A stretch of 64,000 nucleotides of DNA, taken from positions 402,091-466,090 of the forward strand of contig NZ_BMIJ01000002.1 of the NCBI RefSeq assembly GCF_014641945.1, read 5' to 3'. Each line of letters begins with the position of its first letter. Position 1 is the first letter of the stretch. The notes beneath the pieces were generated by a model. The model did not search any database, had not been told where the DNA came from, and worked only from the letters and a program-made list of their open reading frames with translations. Made by a program: the position numbers and the translations under genes. The stretch comes from Marinobacterium zhoushanense (GTDB taxonomy: Bacteria > Pseudomonadota > Gammaproteobacteria > Pseudomonadales > Balneatricaceae). This document shows positions 28,842-37,604 of the stretch, one piece after another.

Positions 28842-29951
28842 TTATCCAGCGCGATGCTCGCGCACCAGATAATCGTGTGATTGCATCTCCAGCAAACGAC
28901 TCTGGGTACGCTGAATTTCGAACTCCAGCCGCCCTTCGCTATAGATCTCCGCTATCGGCACGGCAGCGGAGATAATCAGCTTGACCCCGCTGTCATAAAA
29001 CTCGTCCACCATATTGATAAAACGACGGGCGGCATCGTCGTTGCTGCGCCCGAGTTGCGGCACGTTACTCAGTATTACCGCATGGAATATCTTGGCCAAT
29101 TCGATGTAGTCGTTCTGGGAACGAGGCCCATTACAGAGGTCATTGAAATCGAACCAGACCACATCCTCACACATTCGGCGAGTCGCGATGCCTCGCCCGT
29201 TGACCTCCAGCACCTCGCGTTCAACCACCTCTTCCAGATCCGGCGCCAGCGCCTCGAAGCTGGTGTTAAGACTCAGATCGGCACTGCCGTCCAGCGGCCA
29301 GTGGTAGAGCTCAGCCTGTTCCAGCGTGCGCAGGCGGTAATCGATACCGCCATCCACATTGACCACCTCGGTATAGCGATTGATCAGGTCGATCGCCGGC
29401 AGGAACCGCGCGCGCTGCAAACCATCCTTGTACAAACCGTCCGGAACGATATTGGACGTTGCCACCAGTGCCACGCCATTGGCGAACAACTGCTCCATCA
29501 AGCCGCCAAGGATCATCGCATCGGTAATATCGGAGACGAAAAACTCGTCAAAACAGATGATCCTGGCCTCTTCCGCGTACTTGCGGCCGATCTCCACCAG
29601 CGGGTTCTTGGTTCCATCCAGCAGCCGCAACTCGTTGTGTACCCGCTGCATGAAACGGTGGAAGTGGGTGCGCATCTTGCGCTCGAATGGCAAGCTGTCG
29701 TAAAAAGTGTCCATCAGATAGGTTTTGCCACGGCCGACACCACCCCAAAAATAGAGTCCCTTCACCGGCTCGGCCTTTTCCCGGCGCAGTTTGCCACCGA
29801 GGCGCTGCATCAAACCGGGACGCGGCGCACGCTCAGCCGCAACCAAGTCGTCATACAGGCGCTGCAGATGCCCGACCGCCATCTCCTGGGTTACGTCATA
29901 GGAGAAGTCATCCCGTTGCAGGTCCTGTTTATAGCGCTCAAGCGGTGTCAT
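28842..29951 (-). CDS. zapE: Cell division ATPase ZapE (AFG1 family)
   Basis: 369 aa P-loop ATPase of the AFG1 family; ZapE acts on FtsZ rings under low oxygen or heat in Escherichia coli. The Walker A motif is FWGGVGRGKTYLMDTFY (about residues 68-84), Walker B IICFDEFFVSDITDAM (about 132-147), sensor region ALVATSNIVPDGLYKDGLQRARF and C-terminal VWFDFNDLCNGPRSQNDYIE. It stands alone between rplM and lrgB on the minus strand. Confidence 0.93.
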   Translation of the reverse strand: MTPLERYKQDLQRDDFSYDVTQEMAVGHLQRLYDDLVAAERAPRPGLMQRLGGKLRREKAEPVKGLYFWGGVGRGKTYLMDTFYDSLPFERKMRTHFHRFMQRVHNELRLLDGTKNPLVEIGRKYAEEARIICFDEFFVSDITDAMILGGLMEQLFANGVALVATSNIVPDGLYKDGLQRARFLPAIDLINRYTEVVNVDGGIDYRLRTLEQAELYHWPLDGSADLSLNTSFEALAPDLEEVVEREVLEVNGRGIATRRMCEDVVWFDFNDLCNGPRSQNDYIELAKIFHAVILSNVPQLGRSNDDAARRFINMVDEFYDSGVKLIISAAVPIAEIYSEGRLEFEIQRTQSRLLEMQSHDYLVREHRAG

Positions 29952-30050
29952 CGCGACTCACATCCTCAGTACAAAATCTATCCAAAATTCGCCGCTGCGA
30001 ACTTTACTGCTGTGCAACATTTTTATCAAACTCACTGTTCACCACCGCGA

Positions 30051-30761
30051 CTAAAAGCCAACAATCGACACCAGCAAAGGCACGAGGAATGCGGTCACCA
30101 GGCCCGCCACCCCCATCGCCAGACCCGCAAATGCCCCTGCCATCCCGCTTAAGCCGAGCGCATACGCGGTGCCCAAGCCATGCGCTGAAAGCCCGAGGCA
30201 GAATCCTCGCGATACCTCATCCTCAATCTTCATCAACCTGAAGACCCGGGGCGCAATAACACAACCGATCATGCCGGTGATCAGCACCAGGCCCGCCGCC
30301 ATGGAGGGGTAACCACCGATTTTTTCCACGATACCGATGGCAATCGGCGAGGTGACCGACTTGGGCACAAGGGTCAGAATCGTGCGAGTCTCGCCGCCCA
30401 GCAGCCAGGCGATACCCGCAGCGCTGACTACAGCCGTGAAAACGCCGCATAACGAGGCAATCAGGATCGGCAGCCACATTTTGCGCACCCGGTCAAAGTA
30501 ATCGCACAAGGGGATCGCCAGCGCCACCGTCGCAGGTCCGAGCAGGAAATGGATAAACTGCGCACCTTCGAAATAGGTGTCATAGTCGGTACCGGTTGCG
30601 ACCAGCAGGGAGATCAAAATCACCATCGAGATCAACACCGGCTGAAACAGCGCCAGGCCACCGAGTCGCTTGTTGAGCCAGCGACTGAACATGAATGCAG
30701 CCAGCGTCAGGACGATCCACAGCAGCGGGCGGGCAGAAAAGTAGACCCAGAACGAGGTCAT
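30051..30761 (-). CDS. lrgB: LrgB/CidB-family membrane protein
   Basis: About 236 aa polytopic membrane protein that works with LrgA. The family has been linked to murein hydrolase control, pyruvate uptake and, in plants, glycolate transport. Signatures are TLVPKSVTSPIAIGIVEKIGG and FCLGLSAHGLGTAYAL. The start MTSFWVYF is set by the ATGA overlap with lrgA. The frame upstream of this ATG lies within lrgA and is not part of the protein. Confidence 0.9.
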   Translation of the reverse strand: MTSFWVYFSARPLLWIVLTLAAFMFSRWLNKRLGGLALFQPVLISMVILISLLVATGTDYDTYFEGAQFIHFLLGPATVALAIPLCDYFDRVRKMWLPILIASLCGVFTAVVSAAGIAWLLGGETRTILTLVPKSVTSPIAIGIVEKIGGYPSMAAGLVLITGMIGCVIAPRVFRLMKIEDEVSRGFCLGLSAHGLGTAYALGLSGMAGAFAGLAMGVAGLVTAFLVPLLVSIVGF

Positions 30762-31117
30762 AGCTCCTCCTTCGCGGAGAAGCGACGTGCCAGGCGCGAC
30801 ATCAACCACCCGGTCACGGCCATGGTGATCGCGGTACTGACCACCAGCGTTACTGCCAACATCACCCACTCCCGGGCCAGCAGTCCAAAATGATTCATCA
30901 AACCGACACCCGCGGGCACGAACAGCAGCGCCAGATGGCCCAGCAACCCATCGACGACCTTGCGCAGCGCTTCAGGCACTCGCCTTCCGGTCAACAACAG
31001 CAGCGATAACAGCAGCAGCATTCCGACCACAGGCCCCGGAACCGGCAACCCTAGAGCGACCACGAGCAACTCCCCGATCAATTGGCAACCGAGCAGTATC
31101 AACAGGCCCAGCAGCAT
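30758..31117 (-). CDS. lrgA: LrgA/CidA-family holin-like protein
   Basis: About 119 aa with four predicted membrane segments. LGLPVPGPVVGMLLLLSLLL and LLFVPAGVGLMNHFGLL are the family signatures. The start at 31117 has GGAGG 5 nt upstream. It overlaps lrgB by 4 nt, so the pair is translationally coupled. Because the window also contains PdhR and a lactate/pyruvate-type locus, a pyruvate-related role is possible, but nothing here proves it. Confidence 0.9.
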   Translation of the reverse strand: MLLGLLILLGCQLIGELLVVALGLPVPGPVVGMLLLLSLLLLTGRRVPEALRKVVDGLLGHLALLFVPAGVGLMNHFGLLAREWVMLAVTLVVSTAITMAVTGWLMSRLARRFSAKEEL

Positions 31118-31197
31118 CTTCACCTCCGCGCTTTCGCCACATATCCATTTTATTGACCGATAGCCATAGAGAAGCGATTTTTTTATCGCCACACCTC

Positions 31198-31226
31198 TTG
31201 GCACGACCAGAACGCCTCACTATAAT
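31198..31226 (+). promoter_or_regulatory. Promoter of the first tRNA-Pro
   Basis: TTGGCA (31198-31203), 17-bp spacer, TATAAT (31221-31226). Expected start is near 31233, giving a precursor leader of about 74 nt that contains a small hairpin (gaaagc and gctttc, 31275-31297). Confidence 0.8.
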
Positions 31227-31306
31227 GTGCCCCGCTGTTTCGACAAGAGGCGTTAGGCCAAAGTCGAGTGGCACGAAAGCCGCGGTTCCGCGCTTTCATC
31301 ATGAGT

Positions 31307-31383
31307 CGGGGTGTAGCTCAGCCTGGTAGAGCACTGTCTTCGGGAGGCAGGGGTCGTAGGTTCAAATCCTGTCACCCCGACCA
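31307..31383 (+). tRNA. tRNA-Pro(CGG), copy 1
   Basis: 77 nt with the CCA encoded. The acceptor stem CGGGGTG pairs with CACCCCG, the D arm is GCTC...GAGC, the anticodon stem CTGTC/GGCAG encloses the loop TTCGGGA with anticodon CGG, and the T loop is TTCAAAT. It reads the CCG proline codon. It is identical over its full length to the copy 354 nt downstream. Confidence 0.97.
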
Positions 31384-31544
31384 TTTCTTTGTTAAGTCCC
31401 TTTGCCGACATCGTCGGCCTAGCCTAGACATCGTCGGGTTAGCTTAATAGCTCCTAGCGCCAATCCCGCACGTCAGCCCAGAATCAGGGTTTTCGGTCGT
31501 AATCGCGCGATTGCGCAGCGCACGAAATGCACGCCCGCATCTTG
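31384..31544. other. Spacer between the two tRNA-Pro genes with a 20-bp tandem repeat
   Basis: A 20-bp unit starting gacatcgtcgg occurs twice in tandem (31407-31426 and 31427-31446, 17 of 20 bases identical). The first copy lies in the small hairpin ccgac-atc-gtcgg (31405-31417), possibly a processing or termination site for the first tRNA. There is no T tract. Confidence 0.5.
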
Positions 31545-31572
31545 TTGACAGCCAAAGAAAAACCCTTATAAT
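31545..31572 (+). promoter_or_regulatory. Promoter of the second tRNA-Pro (perfect consensus boxes)
   Basis: TTGACA (31545-31550), 16-bp spacer, TATAAT (31567-31572): both hexamers are exact sigma-70 consensus. Expected start is near 31579. A hairpin (gctcca and tggagc, 31638-31653) ends 7 nt before the mature tRNA. Confidence 0.85.
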
Positions 31573-31660
31573 TCGCGCTCACTTGAACGGCAAGGACACC
31601 CGGTCCAACTACAAAGCTTTTCAAGTAATACCAGAAAGCTCCATGTCTGGAGCCGGTCGT

Positions 31661-31737
31661 CGGGGTGTAGCTCAGCCTGGTAGAGCACTGTCTTCGGGAG
31701 GCAGGGGTCGTAGGTTCAAATCCTGTCACCCCGACCA
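31661..31737 (+). tRNA. tRNA-Pro(CGG), copy 2
   Basis: Identical to the 77-nt copy at 31307, including the encoded CCA. The immediate flanks share only a few bases (ccatttctt after the CCA), so the duplication is old or has been kept identical by gene conversion. Each copy has its own promoter, so they are independent transcription units. Confidence 0.97.
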
Positions 31738-31872
31738 TTTCTTGTTTCAGTTCGTCGCTGTTTCATCTCATCCGCTTCATCTCATCCATAGTCTCAAAGT
31801 TTCATCGTGCGCCATCTCTGGCGACAGCCCCCTTGCTGACTCCACACCGCACGTAAACAGCTCGTGGCGTAC

Positions 31873-32994
31873 TCAACGCACCATTCTCAACAGTCCGCCT
31901 CGCTCTCGGCGCCAGCCAGCGTTCAGATCCGGCCGCTTAGTCACATAGGGCGACAACATCGCCTGCACCAGTGCGCCATATCCCGGCACTAACCGCACTT
32001 TATCGCCCACCGCATAAGCGCCGCGTACTGACGTCATATCCAGCACCAGATGATCGGATGAAGCGCCGATGATCTCGATGCCGGAGTCCTTCGCTTTCAA
32101 GGTGGCCAGATCGGTGTCCAACCGGCCCAGACTCAGAATCCCGCGGACCTGATCACCCAGATCCTCGAACACCGGCACATGGCCGAAGGCATCCAGCACA
32201 ATCTCGCCGTCCGGCAGGGATGACTTGGTCTGCACTTCGATCAGCTCCGCCTCCAATTCGAACACGTCGGTGTGCAGACCGGGCAACGGCTCGTCGGTGA
32301 AGGGGTTGCGCCCCAGCAGCATCGAAAATCCGACCCGGATATGGTTGATCCCGGCGGGCAATCGCCCCTCCAGCAACAGCGGCAGGGTACCGGAGTTGCC
32401 TCCGGAGACGTACTGCAGCGGATAGCCGAGCTGGCGTTCGCTGGCTCGGGCCAGCTCGACCAGCTCGGTCAGTTTTTCCGGCGTGGTGCGGATACCGCCG
32501 AGACAGCCCAGATTGGTGCCGATACCAGCCACCTCGATCATCGGCAGCGCTTTGATGCGCTCGATCAGCTGCGGTAACTGCTGCGCCGCGACCCCTTCAC
32601 GCCGATCGCCCAACTCGACCATCAACAGCACCCGGTGTTTGCGCCCCAGCCGATGCGCCGCCGCGTGCAGCGCGTGGATAGAGTCGTATTCGGAGTTCAG
32701 GCTGATCTCACACAGCCGCACCACCGCCTCCGCCTGAGACGGAGCCGGCAGACGCAACAGCATGGTCGCGGCGTCAATTCCGCCATGTGCCAGCTGTTCA
32801 AGGTTGTGCAACCGGGAGTCGGCCAGCATATCGCAATCGCCATCGAGCGCGGCGCGAGCGACATCGGTCCAGCCGCAGCCGGCCTTGACCACCGCCGCCA
32901 GCGTCACGCCCTGCTGCCGGCATAACGCTTTGATCCGGCGCACATTGTCGGTGAGCTTACGGGAGTCGAAATACAAAGACGCACTGCTGTTCAT
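31873..32994 (-). CDS. PLP-dependent alanine/ornithine racemase-family enzyme
   Basis: 373 aa, fold-type III PLP enzyme with the N-terminal domain of alanine racemase. The PLP lysine is Lys37 (LAAVVKAGCGW). LLRLPAPSQAEAVVRLCEISLNSEYDSI and LLMVELGDRREGV closely follow the ornithine racemase (Orr) pattern, and IGTNLGCLGGIRTTPEKL and YVSGGNSGTLPLLLEGR fit the same group. Ornithine racemase interconverts L- and D-ornithine. The neighbouring basic amino acid importer and arginine degradation genes support an ornithine, lysine or arginine substrate, but specificity is inferred. It is divergent from a LysR gene. Confidence 0.75.
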   Translation of the reverse strand: MNSSASLYFDSRKLTDNVRRIKALCRQQGVTLAAVVKAGCGWTDVARAALDGDCDMLADSRLHNLEQLAHGGIDAATMLLRLPAPSQAEAVVRLCEISLNSEYDSIHALHAAAHRLGRKHRVLLMVELGDRREGVAAQQLPQLIERIKALPMIEVAGIGTNLGCLGGIRTTPEKLTELVELARASERQLGYPLQYVSGGNSGTLPLLLEGRLPAGINHIRVGFSMLLGRNPFTDEPLPGLHTDVFELEAELIEVQTKSSLPDGEIVLDAFGHVPVFEDLGDQVRGILSLGRLDTDLATLKAKDSGIEIIGASSDHLVLDMTSVRGAYAVGDKVRLVPGYGALVQAMLSPYVTKRPDLNAGWRRERGGLLRMVR

Positions 32995-33087
32995 ACTGCT
33001 GCAACCACTGGCTAAGGCAGGCCGTTCCGGCTTGCGAATAAACAGAGGTTAGCGAAGCGAAAAGCATTGATAAAAATGTTATTCTGA

Positions 33088-33112
33088 ATCTCGAATATAG
33101 ATTAAATCTATA
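33088..33112. promoter_or_regulatory. Candidate LysR operator
   Basis: atagattaaatctat (33098-33112) is a perfect 7-1-7 palindrome with a T-N11-A core. An overlapping pair aatct-N7-agatt (33088-33104) shares the middle half-site. It lies in the 156-nt region between the racemase and LysR starts, as expected for a LysR-type regulator controlling both. Confidence 0.6.
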
Positions 33113-33150
33113 CATGATCTATCCACCCAATTACCCGATGAGCACTGGCC

Positions 33151-34092
33151 ATGACCGACCCCTACAGCCCGCACAACCAGCTGGAGCGCTTTGCCACTCG
33201 TCTGGATTGGAACCTGCTGCGCACCTTCATCTTCATCGTGCAATCCCGCAGCATCAGCCGCGCCGCCGAGCGCCTTTACCTGCAGCAGCCCACGGTCAGC
33301 GCGGCACTGAAACGGCTGGAGGAGGCGCTCGGCCGACGCTTGATCGACCGTCGCCCCGGCCATTTCGAGCTGACCCCGGCAGGGCAGAAACTGTACGACG
33401 AGGCGCTGCAGGTCTACCGCCAGGTGTCACGTCTAAGCGAGCTGATCGACGCAGCGGACAGCGACACCAGCGGCCATGTGCGCATCCTCAGCATCAGCCA
33501 GGTCGGCTGCGAAGATTATGACCGTCTGCTGCAGCGCTTCTTTCGCCAGCATCCGCGGGTATCGCTGTCGATTGAGGTCGCAACCACGGCCGAAGTGGTC
33601 CGAGCGGTGGAGAACAGCACGGTAACACTGGGGATCTGCGATGCCGATGTGGCACCGCCACTGGCGAAGATTCTGCTCAGTACCGAGCAGTACGCGATCT
33701 ACTGCGGCCGTTACCATCATCTGTTCGGGCGCCAGGGGCTGGCGTTGGAGGATCTGCGCGGCGAAGCCTATATCGGCTTCACCTCCGACGTGCTCGGCGG
33801 CGACTATATGGGACCGGTCACGGCGATGCGGGCACTGGCGTCGATTGGACAGCAGGTACGCGGCGCCTCCAGCAACGTGGAGGAGGTCAGTCGGATGATT
33901 CGAGCCGGTATCGGCATCGGCGCCCTGCCCGTCCACCTGGCACAGCCAAGCGTCGAGCAGGGCGAGTTATGGCAGTTGCCACCCTATACCGACCTGCCCC
34001 AGGTCGATATCCAGCTGATCTACAATCCGCAGTCACGCTTCAACGACGGCGAGCGCGCGCTGATCGAAGCGCTGGAGTCCGGGTTAAGATAG
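33151..34092 (+). CDS. LysR-family transcriptional regulator
   Basis: 313 aa. The winged helix-turn-helix is at about residues 20-78 (LLRTFIFIVQSRSISRAAERLYLQQPTVSAALKRLEE, given as a span), followed by a coiled linker and a periplasmic-binding-type effector domain. It probably controls the divergent racemase gene and perhaps the adjoining ABC transporter; the effector would be a substrate of the cluster, such as D- or L-ornithine or arginine. It converges on the ABC ATPase gene with a 3-nt gap. Confidence 0.9.
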   Translation: MTDPYSPHNQLERFATRLDWNLLRTFIFIVQSRSISRAAERLYLQQPTVSAALKRLEEALGRRLIDRRPGHFELTPAGQKLYDEALQVYRQVSRLSELIDAADSDTSGHVRILSISQVGCEDYDRLLQRFFRQHPRVSLSIEVATTAEVVRAVENSTVTLGICDADVAPPLAKILLSTEQYAIYCGRYHHLFGRQGLALEDLRGEAYIGFTSDVLGGDYMGPVTAMRALASIGQQVRGASSNVEEVSRMIRAGIGIGALPVHLAQPSVEQGELWQLPPYTDLPQVDIQLIYNPQSRFNDGERALIEALESGLR

Positions 34093-34095
34093 GCC

Positions 34096-34899
34096 TCAGA
34101 AGTTGGTGCTGAGGAACTGACGGAAACGCTCCGACTCCTGCTGCTGGAACAGTTTCTCCGGTGCCCCCTCCTCCTCCACCAGCCCCTTGTGCAGAAACAT
34201 GACATGGGAGGAGACTTCGCGCGCAAACGCCATCTCGTGGGTCACCACGATCATCGTGCGCCCCTCCTCGGCCAGCTTGCGCATCACCAGCAGTACCTCA
34301 CCAACCAGCTCCGGGTCCAGCGCCGAGGTCGGCTCGTCAAACAGCATCACGTCGGGCTCCATGGTCAGTGCCCGCGCAATCGCCGCGCGCTGTTGCTGAC
34401 CGCCGGAGAGATGGGACGGATAGTGATCCGCGCGATCACTCAGGCCCACCTTGTTCAGGTAGTAGCGCGCCCGCTCCTCGACCTCCGCCTTTGGCTGTTT
34501 CAATACCCGCAGCGGACCGACCATGCAGTTTTCCAGCACCGTCATATGACTCCACAGATTGAACTGCTGGAACACCATGCCGAGACGGGCACGGATCCGC
34601 TCCACCAGCCTCTCGTCCTCCGGCACCGCCTCGCCCAGGCGGTTGTGTTTGATATGCACCTGCTGGCCATGCACGATCAGCTCACCGGCATCGGGCACTT
34701 CAAGCAGGTTCAGGCAGCGCAGAAAGGTGCTCTTGCCGGAGCCACTAGAGCCGAGGATGGCGGTAACATCATGCTGGTGCGAGGTCAGCGAGATCCCCTT
34801 CAGCACCTCCAGCTCGCCGAAAGACTTGTGGATATCGCGTGCGATCAGCGGTGCGTCAAGCACCTGGGAGGTGGCATTTTCTTTAACCTGAGTATTCAT
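34096..34899 (-). CDS. ABC transporter ATP-binding protein, polar/basic amino acid uptake (HisP/AotP type)
   Basis: About 267 aa. It has Walker [16 protein letters not shown], the Q-loop [15 protein letters not shown], signature [15 protein letters not shown], Walker [15 protein letters not shown] and the switch His in VVTHEM. The [23 protein letters not shown] insertion region resembles HisP/AotP. The Met at 34899 is chosen; upstream in-frame codons lie in the permease gene. Last gene of the importer operon. Confidence 0.92.
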   Translation of the reverse strand: MNTQVKENATSQVLDAPLIARDIHKSFGELEVLKGISLTSHQHDVTAILGSSGSGKSTFLRCLNLLEVPDAGELIVHGQQVHIKHNRLGEAVPEDERLVERIRARLGMVFQQFNLWSHMTVLENCMVGPLRVLKQPKAEVEERARYYLNKVGLSDRADHYPSHLSGGQQQRAAIARALTMEPDVMLFDEPTSALDPELVGEVLLVMRKLAEEGRTMIVVTHEMAFAREVSSHVMFLHKGLVEEEGAPEKLFQQQESERFRQFLSTNF

Positions 34900-34904
34900 A
34901 GTCG

Positions 34905-35645
34905 TTATTCCGTCGGTGCGACAGCAACTGCCGGGGTGGATGAACGCTGGACTGCTCGCCGCCGCAGATGCGGGTTCAGGCGATCCTCCAGCCGACGCCA
35001 TACCCGAACGATCAGCATCGTGATCACCAGGTAGAGCAGCGCCGCCCACAGATAGATCGAGAAATCGAAGGTCTTGGCGAAGATGGTCCGGGTCTGGCCC
35101 ATCAGATCGAACAGGGTCACCACGCTGGCGATGGCACTGCCCTTGAGCAGCAGGATCACCTCGTTACCCAGCGCCGGAAAGGCGATGCGGTACGCGTGGG
35201 GCAGCACGATCAGCCGGTAGCGCAGCCAGGTCGACATGCCATAGGCCTTGGCGGCCTCGATCTCGCCCCGGGGCACGCCCTGGATACCGCCACGCAACAG
35301 CTCGGCCTGATAGGCCGTGGTGTTGAGCGCGAAAGTGATCAGCGCACAGTAGAACGGGTCGCGGAACAGCCACCAGAGGTTCAGCACCTGCAGTTCGTGG
35401 CGATACTGGCCGGCGCCGTAATAGATCAGGAACAGCTGCGCCAACATCGGCGTACCGCGGAAGAAGGAGATATAGACCCGCACCGGCAGTGACAGCCAGC
35501 GCCGATCCGAGCTGCGTGCCACAGACATCGGCATGGCACAAAACGCGCCGATCAACAGCGCCAGGCCGGACAGCTTGATCGTCAGCCAGCTGCCCTCGAG
35601 CAGCAGATGGCCATATTGCAGAACAGTATCGAACGACATCTTCAA
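34905..35645 (-). CDS. ABC transporter permease, basic amino acid uptake (HisM/AotM type)
   Basis: 246 aa with about five membrane segments and the EAA loop [47 protein letters not shown] is the conserved RGTP block of this permease family. The start overlaps the other permease stop (ATGA); a second Met two codons later is also possible. It ends 5 nt before the ATPase gene. Confidence 0.92.
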   Translation of the reverse strand: MKMSFDTVLQYGHLLLEGSWLTIKLSGLALLIGAFCAMPMSVARSSDRRWLSLPVRVYISFFRGTPMLAQLFLIYYGAGQYRHELQVLNLWWLFRDPFYCALITFALNTTAYQAELLRGGIQGVPRGEIEAAKAYGMSTWLRYRLIVLPHAYRIAFPALGNEVILLLKGSAIASVVTLFDLMGQTRTIFAKTFDFSIYLWAALLYLVITMLIVRVWRRLEDRLNPHLRRRAVQRSSTPAVAVAPTE

Positions 35646-36355
35646 GCCCTCCTGATACCGCGATTAGCCCGCGCTTCCAGCTGAGCCAGCACCACTTCAG
35701 AGAGGATGCTGAGCAGCCAGTAGGCGGCGCAGGCAAGCAAAAAGAAGGTGAACGGCTTTTTGGTCGCCCCGACGGCGATATTGGTCATGCGTAGCAGATC
35801 GTTCAGCGCGATGATCGACACCAGCGCCGTATCCTTGAGCAGATTGACCCAGAGGTTGCCGAGACCCGGCAGCGCGAAGCGCCAGATCTGCGGTAGCTTG
35901 ATAAAACGGAACAGGTCCCAGCGACTGAGGCCGATAGCCTGTCCGGCCTCGATCTGGCCCCGGTCCAGCGCCTGAAAGGCGCCGCGCAGCACCTCGCCGG
36001 AGAACGCGCCGAACACCACGCTGAGCGCGATAACGCCGGCAATGAACGGACTCAACTCGACAAACCCCGCCTCGGCGTCGATCCAGCGCCAGACGCCGTT
36101 CAGCAGCATGGCGATACCGTTATAGACCAGGAAAAGCGTCAGCAGCTCGGGGATACCGCGTGCCGCTGTGGTATAGCCGCGGCCGATACGGCGCAGCCAG
36201 GGATGAGACGACAGCGACGCCCCGGCCACGGCGAAACCGATCAGCAGCCCGAGCGGCAGCGTGGTGATAGCCAGTTGGATCGTCACCAACAGGCCGGATA
36301 GCAACTCGTCACCCCAGCCATCGGAGCCGAAGGCGAGTAAGGATAGATTGTCCAT
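35642..36355 (-). CDS. ABC transporter permease, basic amino acid uptake (HisQ/AotQ type)
   Basis: About 237 aa. The start MDNLSLLAFGSDGWGDELLSG has GAGG 5 nt upstream. TTAARGIPELLTLFLVYNG is the RG-P block and GQIEAGQAIGLSRWDLFRFIKLPQ the EAA loop that contacts the ATPase. It forms a heterodimer with the next permease. A hairpin-containing gap separates it from the binding-protein gene upstream. Confidence 0.92.
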   Translation of the reverse strand: MDNLSLLAFGSDGWGDELLSGLLVTIQLAITTLPLGLLIGFAVAGASLSSHPWLRRIGRGYTTAARGIPELLTLFLVYNGIAMLLNGVWRWIDAEAGFVELSPFIAGVIALSVVFGAFSGEVLRGAFQALDRGQIEAGQAIGLSRWDLFRFIKLPQIWRFALPGLGNLWVNLLKDTALVSIIALNDLLRMTNIAVGATKKPFTFFLLACAAYWLLSILSEVVLAQLEARANRGIRRA

Positions 36356-36558
36356 AGGAACCTCGTCAGTGTCAGCCGACACTGGATTCAGTGGCTAGAG
36401 GGCGTGGAATTACGAGTGGGAGGATGGGCCAACGGTGCGTCATCGCGGCACCTGTGGGCGTTGGTTGAAATAGTCATCGGGCGAGTCCTCAGTTGGCGCT
36501 ATTGTTATCGGTATTCGGGCGGTGTCAGCCACCGCCCGTTCAACCGGGAATCGACGGT
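36356..36558 (-). promoter_or_regulatory. Gap with two hairpins between binding-protein and permease genes
   Basis: Hairpin A at 36516-36538 has 9-bp arms (cgggcggtg and caccgcccg) and a 5-nt loop, 20 nt after the binding-protein stop. Hairpin B at 36367-36384 has arms cagtgtc and gacactg, just before the permease ribosome binding site. Neither has a T tract. Such structures commonly protect the upstream binding-protein mRNA and lower expression of the membrane genes. Confidence 0.6.
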
Positions 36559-37344
36559 TTATTTCATGTCGTAGATGTTGATCGGGAAATACTTGGCATT
36601 GATCGCCTTGTAGGTGCCATCGGAGACAATCTCGGCCAGCGCAGCGTTGAGTTTGTCGCGCAGCTCATCGTCCTCCTGCCGCACCGCCATACCGGTACCC
36701 TCACCGGCATACTGGGGATCGGTGATCGGGTTGCCGACCAGCTGGCAGCAGGTGCCGTCCTCGCTGTTGGTCACCCAGTCCAGCATCGGGAACAGGTCGC
36801 TGACCTGCAGGTCGAGACGACCGTTGATCAGGTCAAGGTTAACCTCGTCCTGGGTCCGGTACAGGCGCACGTCCGAATCGGGGTAGTTGGCCTGCAGGAA
36901 TTCGGCCTGGGTGGAGGCGCTCAACGCGCCCAGCGACATATCTTCCAGAGCCTTAGGGCTCAGATCGGGATACTTGCGATCCGCCGCGCCGACGAACGTC
37001 AGTGCGGCCTTGTAGTAGGGATCGGTAAAGTCGACCTGCTTCCTGCGTTCTTCGGTGATCGACATCGATGCCAGGATCACATCGTACTTGCCGGACAGCA
37101 GCGCCGGAATCATGCCATCCCAGTCCTGGGATACGAAGCTGCACTTCGCGTTCATCTTTTCGCACAGCGCCTTACCGATGTCGATATCGAAACCGACCAG
37201 CTCGCCATCGGTATTGAAATAGTTGAACGGAGGGTAGGCGCCTTCACTGCCGATGCGAATCGTCGTCCAGTCTTTGGCCCATACCGGACTCGCCATCAGG
37301 CCGACCAGGGTCAGCGCACCACAGAGCAACTTTGAACTCTTCAT
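36559..37344 (-). CDS. Periplasmic binding protein, basic amino acid uptake (ArgT/HisJ/AotJ type)
   Basis: 261 aa. It has a Sec signal peptide (MKSSKLLCGALTLVGLMASPVWA) and then the family-3 solute-binding fold. Ligand-site blocks are IGSEGAYPPFNYFNTDGELVGFDIDIG, ILASMSITEERRKQVDFTDPYY and RTQDEVNLDLINGRLDLQVSD. The pattern matches lysine/arginine/ornithine/histidine binders rather than glutamine or cystine binders. First gene of a four-gene importer. Confidence 0.92.
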   Translation of the reverse strand: MKSSKLLCGALTLVGLMASPVWAKDWTTIRIGSEGAYPPFNYFNTDGELVGFDIDIGKALCEKMNAKCSFVSQDWDGMIPALLSGKYDVILASMSITEERRKQVDFTDPYYKAALTFVGAADRKYPDLSPKALEDMSLGALSASTQAEFLQANYPDSDVRLYRTQDEVNLDLINGRLDLQVSDLFPMLDWVTNSEDGTCCQLVGNPITDPQYAGEGTGMAVRQEDDELRDKLNAALAEIVSDGTYKAINAKYFPINIYDMK

Positions 37345-37604
37345 CTACTCAATCCTCAGCTTTTAATTCTTCTGTCGGCCATTACGGGTGACTGCGAGAG
37401 GTAAACCTGCTCGCTGTGCAGGCATGAAAAACCTGACGGACACACCCGAGTCATTGCACCTTAACAGAATCATCGCTGAGGCTTTTTCACCCACCGGACA
37501 TGGTTTTTCGATAGCGCGACCGGCCTGACCAAAAGCCCAAAGATGGTGCTCGGACGCACAAAATAGCTCAAATAATCAAATAGTTATGAAATTCAATGGC
37601 AGAA
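37345..37604. promoter_or_regulatory. Importer promoter region, 260 nt
   Basis: Region between the AraC-type regulator stop and the binding-protein start, both on the minus strand. It is AT-rich near 37560-37600. The word TGTCCG occurs on the minus strand at 37500-37495 and 37442-37437, and again on the plus strand upstream of the M20/ast genes (45111-45116). It resembles the TGTCGC half-site of Pseudomonas ArgR, but with a different last bases pattern, so the assignment is weak. No -35/-10 was assigned. Confidence 0.35.

Noticed and set aside
31405..31446. Tandem 20-bp repeat after the first tRNA as an integrase attachment site
   Set aside because: No integrase gene is nearby and the tRNA 3' end itself is not duplicated as a partial copy; both tRNA copies are complete.
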